In this document: piece after piece, positions 5,666 to 11,473 of the stretch
How the letters are laid out: each line of letters starts with the position of its first letter
Numbering within the stretch: position 1 is the first letter of the stretch
NCBI GenBank assembly: GCA_028277515.1
Contig: JANQGC010000217.1
Coordinates: 1 to 11,473 of the forward strand
Reading direction: 5' to 3'
Source: Anaerolineae bacterium
GTDB lineage: Bacteria; Chloroflexota; Anaerolineae; Promineifilales; Promineifilaceae
Length of the DNA: 11,473 bases
Position numbers and translations under genes: made by a program
The notes under the pieces: model-generated
Databases searched by the model: none
What the model was told of the DNA's origin: nothing
What the model saw: the letters and a program-made list of their open reading frames with translations, nothing else

Positions 5666-6670
5666 ATGTCCCGCGATCGGGTAGCACTTTATTTGCAAGA
5701 TGCCCATTCCTTACAGGAAGGCATCGAATTGGCTCAATATGCCGAGGCTAATGGCTTTGAGGCCGTGTGGCAGGCGGAAAGCCGGTTGGTTCGTGATGCC
5801 ATTGTGCCAATGGCCGCCTTTGCGGCAACCACTGATAACATTAAAGTTGGCAGTGGCGTCACCAATAATTGGACCCGCAATATTGGCTTGCTGGCAGCCA
5901 CTTTTTTGACCCTGGATGACCTGGCCGAGGATCGCATCATTTGTGGCATCGGCGCCTGGTGGGATCCTTTGGCCAGCAAAGTGGGCATCCAACGCCGCAA
6001 ACCGCTGAAAGCGATGCGGGAGACAGTTGAAGTCCTGCGGCGGTTGTTGAATATGGAAAATGTTACTTTTCACGGAGAGTTTCATTATGTTGATGGCATT
6101 CAATTGGATGTCGTCCACGGCCGTACCACACCGCGCAATGTCCCTATTTATATCGGCGCCACCGGCATGAAAATGATGGAACTGACCGGTGAAATCGCCG
6201 ATGGCGCAGTGCTTAATTACCTGGTCAACCCGGCCTATAATCTGCAGGCTATGGATGCCCTTGAGAAAGGAGCCAAAAAGGCGGGTCGTTCCATTGATGA
6301 AATCGACCGTCCGCAGCTTATGATTTGCTCCGTTGGCGATGACCGTCAGGCTGCTCTGGATGGCGCACGGAAAATGATCACCCAATATTTAGGACAGCAG
6401 CCGCATTTGATGAAAGCAAGCGGCGTGAGCCAGGAATTATTGGATGAAATCCACGAAGTGCTGACCTGGCCGGCCACGGAAGAACAAATTGAATCGGCAA
6501 TGCACCTGGTTCCTGATGATGTGGTCCAGATGTGCACGGCCAGCGGCTCGCCGGAAGAGGTCAAAGCCAAAGTGCGCGAGTATGTCGATAACGGCGCTAC
6601 CTGTCCAATCCTCTACCCGCTGGGCGATGCCAGGTTGATGATTGATATATTCAAGGACGGGTACAGCTAA
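5666..6670 (+). CDS. LLM-class oxidoreductase, probably F420-dependent
   Basis: A 334-residue cytoplasmic TIM-barrel enzyme of the luciferase-like monooxygenase superfamily, in the group that includes methylene-tetrahydromethanopterin reductase and other F420 enzymes. Visible blocks are [18 protein letters not shown] (22-39), the [13 protein letters not shown] strand (60-72) where this group has a non-prolyl cis peptide, a conserved [11 protein letters not shown] stretch, [24 protein letters not shown] for the cofactor phosphate region, and a C-terminal [17 protein letters not shown] helix. The length is typical. No signal peptide or lipobox is seen. F420 rather than FMN is suggested by similarity to the Mer-like group and by cofDC next door, but not proven. 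The substrate is unknown. A cysteine-rich membrane protein begins six bases after its stop. Confidence 0.87.
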   Translation: MSRDRVALYLQDAHSLQEGIELAQYAEANGFEAVWQAESRLVRDAIVPMAAFAATTDNIKVGSGVTNNWTRNIGLLAATFLTLDDLAEDRIICGIGAWWDPLASKVGIQRRKPLKAMRETVEVLRRLLNMENVTFHGEFHYVDGIQLDVVHGRTTPRNVPIYIGATGMKMMELTGEIADGAVLNYLVNPAYNLQAMDALEKGAKKAGRSIDEIDRPQLMICSVGDDRQAALDGARKMITQYLGQQPHLMKASGVSQELLDEIHEVLTWPATEEQIESAMHLVPDDVVQMCTASGSPEEVKAKVREYVDNGATCPILYPLGDARLMIDIFKDGYS

Positions 6671-6676
6671 GCCTAA

Positions 6677-7093
6677 ATGCGCAAAATCTTGACCTGGGCT
6701 TTGTGGATCATTCTCATCCTAATCCTGGCTGCTGTGGTTTATTTTGTCTGGACCCGGTTTTTCGCCAATGACGAAGAAGCGGCCGGGGGGACGGTAGAGT
6801 TAGTTTGTAATACCGAATGCGCCAATCGCGGGCAGTGTGGCACAACCGTCAATGATCCACAGGTGCAGGTCGTCTTAGGCGGCCTCGACAGCCCTACCGT
6901 TGATCCCGCTATGCACGATGTCTTTATCATCTCCGGCGCTGTGGTTGAGGTCAGGGAAACCTGGACAGGCGAAGTCGAACAAGCCAACGGCCGCCGGTTT
7001 AATGAAACATTTTCGCGCGTAGAATTCCGTAATAATTTTGGGGACATCGCTAAAAGAGGCTGGTTTCCCGATTGGTGTATACAATATCCATAG
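6677..7093 (+). CDS. Small membrane-anchored cysteine protein, unknown function
   Basis: I do not recognise this 138-residue protein. It begins with a short positive start and one strong hydrophobic helix (about residues 5-29, ILTWALWIILILILAAVVYF), then a short acidic linker. The rest, about 105 residues, should lie outside the membrane. It has four cysteines: Cys44, Cys48 and Cys54 in a CNTECANRGQCG cluster, and Cys134 near the end, enough for two disulfides or a metal site. The middle is beta-rich (VQVVLGG, DVFIISGAVVEVRETW), suggesting a small beta domain. It sits six bases after the LLM gene and two bases before the XdhC gene, so it is in the operon. No clear ribosome-binding site precedes the ATG; coupling is likely. 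It could be an accessory or anchoring factor, but nothing in the sequence shows this. Confidence 0.75.
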   Translation: MRKILTWALWIILILILAAVVYFVWTRFFANDEEAAGGTVELVCNTECANRGQCGTTVNDPQVQVVLGGLDSPTVDPAMHDVFIISGAVVEVRETWTGEVEQANGRRFNETFSRVEFRNNFGDIAKRGWFPDWCIQYP

Positions 7094-7095
7094 AT

Positions 7096-7911
7096 ATGAG
7101 CAGTGATCAAAACAAAGAAATCCTAACCGAATTAATAGCAGCCCAGGATGGTGGTGAGCCGGTATCCCTGGCCACCGTTGTCCGCTCTCGCGGATCGGTC
7201 CCCAGGCAAAGCGGGGCTAAAATGTTGGTGTACGAAGACGGCCGGATCAGCGGCACCATTGGCGGAGGAGAGATGGAGTCACGGGTCATCGAAGAAGCGA
7301 ATGCTGCTTTGATTGACGGCCAGACGCGGGTCATCCCTTACTCTTTAGTCGACCCCAAGCGGGGCGATCCTGGCGTGTGTGGCGGCGAAGTCGAGATTTA
7401 TATTGAGCCTTACGCACCGCCGGCAACGCTCCTGGTCGTCGGCTGTGGCCATGTCGGTAAAGCAACGGCCGCCCTGGCTTATTGGTTAGGATACCAGGTC
7501 GTCGTTACCGACGACCGGGCTGAGCTGGCTTCGCCGGAAAATATCCCACAAGCCCATCTCTATCTGCCCGGCAACATTGAGGATGTCCTGGGCCAGCTAA
7601 AAATCCACAGCAACACCCATATCGCTCTGCTAACCCGCAATGTAATGGTTGATCGTGAGATTTTGCCCAAACTTGTGAAAAGTGCGGCACCTTATATCGG
7701 CATTATTGGCAGCCGCAGACGCTGGCAGGAAACAAAGAAAATGTTGCAGGTAGATGGTCTAAGCGAGGCTGATCTGGAACGTTTTCATTCCCCAATCGGC
7801 ATTGAGCTGAATGCGGAAACACCTGAAGAAATTGCCGTGAGTATCATGGCTGAAGTTATCATGCTCCGCCGTGGAGGAACCGGGGAGCGCATGGGTGGGC
7901 AAGGGGGCTAA
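7096..7911 (+). CDS. xdhC: XdhC/CoxI-family molybdenum cofactor maturation protein
   Basis: A 271-residue cytoplasmic chaperone. In characterised members it binds the molybdenum cofactor, helps its sulfuration and passes it to the large hydroxylase subunit; it is not part of the final enzyme. The N-terminal XdhC domain shows SLATVVRSRGSVPRQSGAKM (24-43), IGGGEME (55-61) and PGVCGGEVEI with Cys95, a conserved cysteine. The second domain starts with the Rossmann motif VVGCGHVGKATA (114-125), and IGIIGSRRRW and SPIGIELNAETPEEIAVSI are the usual C-terminal blocks. The start at ATG 7096 is preferred to upstream TTG/GTG codons, which overlap the previous gene. The Gly-rich end (GGTGERMGGQGG) is presumably disordered. 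The hydroxylase subunits follow directly, which fixes the role. Confidence 0.9.
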   Translation: MSSDQNKEILTELIAAQDGGEPVSLATVVRSRGSVPRQSGAKMLVYEDGRISGTIGGGEMESRVIEEANAALIDGQTRVIPYSLVDPKRGDPGVCGGEVEIYIEPYAPPATLLVVGCGHVGKATAALAYWLGYQVVVTDDRAELASPENIPQAHLYLPGNIEDVLGQLKIHSNTHIALLTRNVMVDREILPKLVKSAAPYIGIIGSRRRWQETKKMLQVDGLSEADLERFHSPIGIELNAETPEEIAVSIMAEVIMLRRGGTGERMGGQGG

Positions 7912-7935
7912 CCGTGTCCACCGTTGGATAGTGAC

Positions 7936-9399
7936 ATGGAACAAGAAAAGAATTTTGTTAAACACGTTGAAACGCCGGGCACCATTGATGATGTGTTGGA
8001 ATTATTGGCCGAACATGGCCATGCAGCGCGCATCATTGCCGGCGGCACAGATATATTATTAGAATTGGAACGCGGGACACGTCCCGACATCAAACGATTC
8101 ATCGACGTCACCCGCATCCCTGGCCTAAATGAAATAACCCAGGATAATGATGGAGCGATTCACCTGGGACCGCTCGTAACCCACAACCAGGTGGTAGCCT
8201 CCGATCTTCTCGTCGAGCAGGCGCTCCCTCTCGCCCAGGCTTGCTGGGAAATCGCCTCCCCTCAACTACGCAACCGGGCGACGATTGCCGGAAACCTGAT
8301 CACCGCCAGCCCGGCCAACGACACCATCACCCCCTTGCGCGCAATGGATTGCCAGGTGACGTTGGCTTCTAAATCAGGCCGGCGCACCGTCCCTTTGCGG
8401 GAATTTTACAGCGGCTTACGCGAGACCATCATGCGTGACGATGAAATGATGGTCGATATCATCTTCAACCCCCTGCCTCCATCAGCGCGCGGCGTTTTTG
8501 TGAAGCTAGGCCTGCGTGGATCACAGGCTATATCTGTGGTCAATCTGGCCATTGTACTTGACTTTGCGAGGGATGGAGAGACCATTCGCACAGCCCATAT
8601 TACACAAGGGAGTGTAGCTCCGGTGATCATTAACACGCCGGAGGCTGAAAATTACCTGGTTGGTAAAAATCTTTCCGAGGATGTAATTGCCGCAGCAGCA
8701 AATATGGTCGCCCAGGCTGCCCAACCGATTGACGATATTCGCGGTCCGGCCGATTACCGCACGGAAATGGTACGCGTGATGGCCAAAAGGGCTTTAGAGA
8801 ACCTGAGCCAGGCGCATGAAAGAGCGCGTTGGCCGCACGATCCGGCCATGCTGTGGGGGGATACAAAAGGCATTTTCCCCACCGGTGCCGGATACGCAGC
8901 GAGCCACGGACCCGATTCGGCCATTGAAACCACTATCAATGGCCGGCAGGTAAAAGCCTCCGGAGGGACACACAAGACACTGCTGCGCTGGCTGCGCGAA
9001 CAGGGATTGCTGCCGGGAACAAAGGAGGGCTGTGCCGAAGGAGAATGCGGCGCCTGTACTGTTTTTCTGGACGGTATGGCCGTCATGTCCTGCCTGGTAC
9101 CGGCGACCCGCGCTCACAAAGCGGATATCATCACCATTGAGGGGCTGCCTCAATGGGTAGATGCGGCAGAAAACGAACTGCACCCCTTGCAGCAAACCTT
9201 CATTGAAACCGGAGCTGTGCAGTGCGGCTACTGCATTCCTGGCTTTATCATGTCCGGAGCCAAACTTCTTGAGGAACAATCCCAGCCGAATCAATCGCAA
9301 ATCGAGCAGGCCTTTGCCGGTAATTTATGCCGCTGTACCGGCTATTACAAAATCATTGAAGCTGTTTATAAAGCAGCAGGAAATGGGGGGCAACAATGA
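7936..9399 (+). CDS. Fused FAD-binding and [2Fe-2S] subunit of a molybdenum hydroxylase
   Basis: A 487-residue electron-transfer subunit of the xanthine dehydrogenase family. Residues 1 to about 290 are a CoxM-type FAD domain, with IIAGGTD (33-39) and [15 protein letters not shown] (116-130) binding FAD, then the CO-dehydrogenase flavoprotein C-terminal domain. After a linker, residues about 330-487 form a CoxS-type iron-sulfur domain: plant-type cluster Cys366, Cys371, Cys374, Cys386, and helical-domain cluster Cys430, Cys433, Cys465, Cys467. All eight ligands are present. Classical XdhA-type fusions have the iron-sulfur part first; here the order is reversed. Electrons would flow from molybdenum through both clusters to FAD. 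The start at ATG 7936 is favoured over TTG 7924. The stop overlaps the large-subunit start (ATGA). Confidence 0.9.
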   Translation: MEQEKNFVKHVETPGTIDDVLELLAEHGHAARIIAGGTDILLELERGTRPDIKRFIDVTRIPGLNEITQDNDGAIHLGPLVTHNQVVASDLLVEQALPLAQACWEIASPQLRNRATIAGNLITASPANDTITPLRAMDCQVTLASKSGRRTVPLREFYSGLRETIMRDDEMMVDIIFNPLPPSARGVFVKLGLRGSQAISVVNLAIVLDFARDGETIRTAHITQGSVAPVIINTPEAENYLVGKNLSEDVIAAAANMVAQAAQPIDDIRGPADYRTEMVRVMAKRALENLSQAHERARWPHDPAMLWGDTKGIFPTGAGYAASHGPDSAIETTINGRQVKASGGTHKTLLRWLREQGLLPGTKEGCAEGECGACTVFLDGMAVMSCLVPATRAHKADIITIEGLPQWVDAAENELHPLQQTFIETGAVQCGYCIPGFIMSGAKLLEEQSQPNQSQIEQAFAGNLCRCTGYYKIIEAVYKAAGNGGQQ

Positions 9400-11473
9400 G
9401 CAATAATCAAACGGTAGAAGTACAAAACTCACTGCGCGTTGACGCTTATGGCAAGGTAACGGGTGAAACACCCTATCCTGGCGATGTGACCCCCCCGAAT
9501 TTATTGCACGCCAAAATTCTATTCAGCGGGCAGCCACATGCGCGCATGATCGCCATGGATATTAGCAAAGCGGAAGCGCTGCCCGGTGTTGTAGCCATTT
9601 TTACCGCTAAAGATGTACCCGTGAATGAGTATGGATTGATCGTTCGCGACCAACCGGTGTTGGTCGGGCTGGGCAGCGATATCCCCGGCAGCGACATCAG
9701 CCGCTGGGAAGCGGATCAGGTCGCCATCGTCGTGGCCGAAAGCGAGGAAATCGCCCAGCGGGCGGTGCAGATGATCGAAGTGGAATGGGAACAACTGCCC
9801 ATCATCACCGACATCTTTGAAGCGATGAAAGACGAGGTGCTTATTCATCCCCAGCAAGGCAGCAATGTCCTCAAAAAATATCAAATCCGCAAAGGGGATA
9901 TGGCAGCGGGCTGGGAAGCGGCCGATGTTGTTGTCGAAGGGACTTATAAAGTTCCCTACCAGGAACACGCATACCTTCAACCGGAAGCGGGTGTGGGTTG
10001 GATCGATGAGGAAGGCCGGATCGCCATCAACGTCGGCGGGCAGTGGGCGCATGAGGAACAAGAACAGGTCGCCCATGCCCTTAATGTGCCCTTAGAAAAA
10101 ATTCGCGTTCAGTACGTGGCTATTGGCGGCGCTTTTGGCGGCCGTGAAGATATGTCCATCCAGATTGTCCTGGCCCTGGCCGTTATGCGGCTGCAAGAAA
10201 GGGACATCGAGCGGCCGATTCGCATCATTTGGTCGCGTGAGGAAAGCATCATTGGCCACCATAAACGGCATGAAGGATTCATTCGCTCGAAATGGGGCGC
10301 CACCAGGGAAGGTCAGGTGACCGCTGTTTCCGCTGAGGTCTTTTTGAACAGTGGGGCTTACGCCTATACGAGCACCAAGGTGTTGGGCAACGCCCACATG
10401 ATGGTCACCGGCCCATACGACTTGCCTAATGTGCAAGTAGACAGCTATACCGTTACAACCAACAACGTGCCCGGCGGCGCATTCCGTGGCTTCGGTGGGC
10501 CACAAGGGGCGCTGGCGGCCGAAACACAGATGAATAAACTAGCCGAGAAACTAAACATGGACCCGGCTCAATTGCGCCTGAAAAATGTGCTGCGTGAAGG
10601 TAGTTTAATGACCACTCAAACACCGGTGCCGCGCGGAATTTCTCTGGTGCAGGTTATTGAAAAATGTATCCAGGAATCGGAATGGCCGAAACCAAGACAG
10701 ACAGAGCCAAACGGCCGGCATTTTCACAGCTTACAATCGCTCACCTCCAATCCTCAAGTGTTGAAACGCGGCCGTGGATTGGCCTGTGGATTGAAAAATG
10801 TGGGATTCTCATTTGGTGCTCCCGAAGAATGTCAAGCCACCATTGAGCTGCATGGCGGCGCCGAGATTGAAAAAGTGACTCTGCGCCATGCGTTAGCCGA
10901 AGTTGGTCAGGGATCACATACGGCCGCGAAGCAAATGGCGGCGGTGGCGACCGGTGTTGATATAGCGCTTGTCGAGCTTGATCTGAGTGATACGGCCAGC
11001 AGCGGCAATTCCGGTTCCGTGTCCGCCTCGCGCATGACCTGGATGGCTGGAAATTCGATCCGCCTGGCCGGTGAGCAGGCTTTGGAAGCATGGGCTAACG
11101 AAGAACGGCCGGCTGTCGCCCACGCCACGTTTAACCCACCGCCCACGGAAATGTTTGATGCCGAAACCGGCGTCTGTATGCCCAATTTCACCTATGGCTA
11201 TATGGCCCAGGTGGTCGACGTGACGGTAGATATTGAGACAGGTCACATCCGCGTTGACCAGGTTGTGAGCACCCATGATGTGGGTAAAGCGATCAATATT
11301 AACCTTATTGAAGGTCAAATTGAAGGTGCGGTTGTGCAGGCGGCCGGCTATGCTCTTATGGAAAACTTGCAGCTACGCGATGGCCATATCCTCAACCCAT
11401 ATTTAAGCCAATACCTGATTCCAGGTATTAAAGATATTCCCCTAAATGTGGACTCGGTGATCATGGAAATTCC
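9396..11473 (+). CDS. Molybdopterin-binding large subunit of a xanthine dehydrogenase-family hydroxylase, 3' end missing
   Basis: The frame is open from this ATG to the right edge, giving about 692 residues of a protein usually near 750-800. It is the catalytic subunit carrying the Mo-cytosine (or similar) pterin cofactor. The N-terminus ([19 protein letters not shown]) and the stretch [12 protein letters not shown] belong to the a/b-hammerhead domain. Cofactor-binding blocks are GGAFGGRED (244-252), AFRGFGGPQ (362-370) and GQGSHT (504-509). The AFRGFGGPQ loop is of the xanthine/aldehyde oxidase kind and lacks the AYRCSFR motif of CO dehydrogenase, so CO is unlikely. The catalytic Glu region lies beyond the window. 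A GGGGGG five bases upstream is the probable ribosome-binding site, and the start overlaps the previous stop. The substrate (purine, aldehyde or other N-heterocycle) cannot be told. Confidence 0.92.
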   Translation, partial: MSNNQTVEVQNSLRVDAYGKVTGETPYPGDVTPPNLLHAKILFSGQPHARMIAMDISKAEALPGVVAIFTAKDVPVNEYGLIVRDQPVLVGLGSDIPGSDISRWEADQVAIVVAESEEIAQRAVQMIEVEWEQLPIITDIFEAMKDEVLIHPQQGSNVLKKYQIRKGDMAAGWEAADVVVEGTYKVPYQEHAYLQPEAGVGWIDEEGRIAINVGGQWAHEEQEQVAHALNVPLEKIRVQYVAIGGAFGGREDMSIQIVLALAVMRLQERDIERPIRIIWSREESIIGHHKRHEGFIRSKWGATREGQVTAVSAEVFLNSGAYAYTSTKVLGNAHMMVTGPYDLPNVQVDSYTVTTNNVPGGAFRGFGGPQGALAAETQMNKLAEKLNMDPAQLRLKNVLREGSLMTTQTPVPRGISLVQVIEKCIQESEWPKPRQTEPNGRHFHSLQSLTSNPQVLKRGRGLACGLKNVGFSFGAPEECQATIELHGGAEIEKVTLRHALAEVGQGSHTAAKQMAAVATGVDIALVELDLSDTASSGNSGSVSASRMTWMAGNSIRLAGEQALEAWANEERPAVAHATFNPPPTEMFDAETGVCMPNFTYGYMAQVVDVTVDIETGHIRVDQVVSTHDVGKAININLIEGQIEGAVVQAAGYALMENLQLRDGHILNPYLSQYLIPGIKDIPLNVDSVIMEI

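Noticed and set aside
5711..6385. 224-codon open frame on the minus strand opposite the LLM gene
   Set aside because: It is an antisense shadow of a clearly conserved protein; its translation shows no recognisable domain and has no ribosome-binding context.
8794..9300. 168-codon minus-strand frame opposite the [2Fe-2S] domain
   Set aside because: The + strand encodes all eight cluster cysteines in the expected spacing, so this is a shadow frame.
9519..10505. Several minus-strand frames opposite the large subunit
   Set aside because: The + strand is open without a stop from 9396 to the window end and has the molybdopterin-binding blocks, so these are shadows.
9396..11473. Aerobic CO dehydrogenase large subunit
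   Set aside because: The active-site loop reads AFRGFGGPQ and lacks the AYRCSFR motif with its Cu-ligand cysteine; the xanthine/aldehyde-type family fits better.

Overview
The window reads as a chromosomal piece of a Chloroflexota-like bacterium, probably Anaerolineae or a relative. This is inferred from the combination of a nos-type ABC cluster with a lipoprotein cytochrome c, coenzyme F420 genes, a molybdenum hydroxylase, and short paired-hairpin repeats between genes. No rRNA or other phylogenetic marker is present, so the assignment is tentative. All genes lie on the + strand.

Region 1 (1-3500) is the maturation and electron-supply part of a nitrous oxide reductase locus. It holds the 3' end of nosD, then nosF (ABC ATPase), nosY (permease) and nosL (copper lipoprotein), joined by ATGA start/stop overlaps at nosD/nosF and nosY/nosL. 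After a 190-base gap with a broken reading frame and paired hairpins come a monoheme lipoprotein cytochrome c and a small DUF1858-type CxxC protein. A strong intrinsic terminator (3527-3568) closes the region. nosZ is not in the window; if present it should lie upstream.

Region 2 (3600-5375) starts with a two-hairpin repeat and an extended -10 promoter. It then has cofD and cofC, which together build the phospholactyl (or analogous) side chain of coenzyme F420.

Region 3 (5376-5665) is an AT-rich 290-base gap with a weak terminator-like hairpin, a 97-base nearly palindromic MITE-like element and a 15-base tandem duplication.

Region 4 (5666-11473) looks like one operon: a luciferase-like (LLM) oxidoreductase probably using F420, a small membrane-anchored cysteine protein of unknown function, an XdhC-type molybdenum cofactor chaperone, a fused FAD/[2Fe-2S] subunit, and the large molybdopterin subunit of a xanthine dehydrogenase-family hydroxylase, cut off by the window end. 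The FAD domain precedes the [2Fe-2S] domain in the fused subunit, the reverse of classical xanthine dehydrogenase. F420 synthesis, an F420-type enzyme and a molybdenum hydroxylase side by side suggest, but do not prove, a shared oxidative pathway. The hydroxylase substrate cannot be told from sequence.

Most of the window is recognisable metabolism. The less explained items are the intergenic palindromic elements, the small cysteine protein, the insertion in CofC, the truncated frame after nosL and the F420/Mo-hydroxylase neighbourhood.
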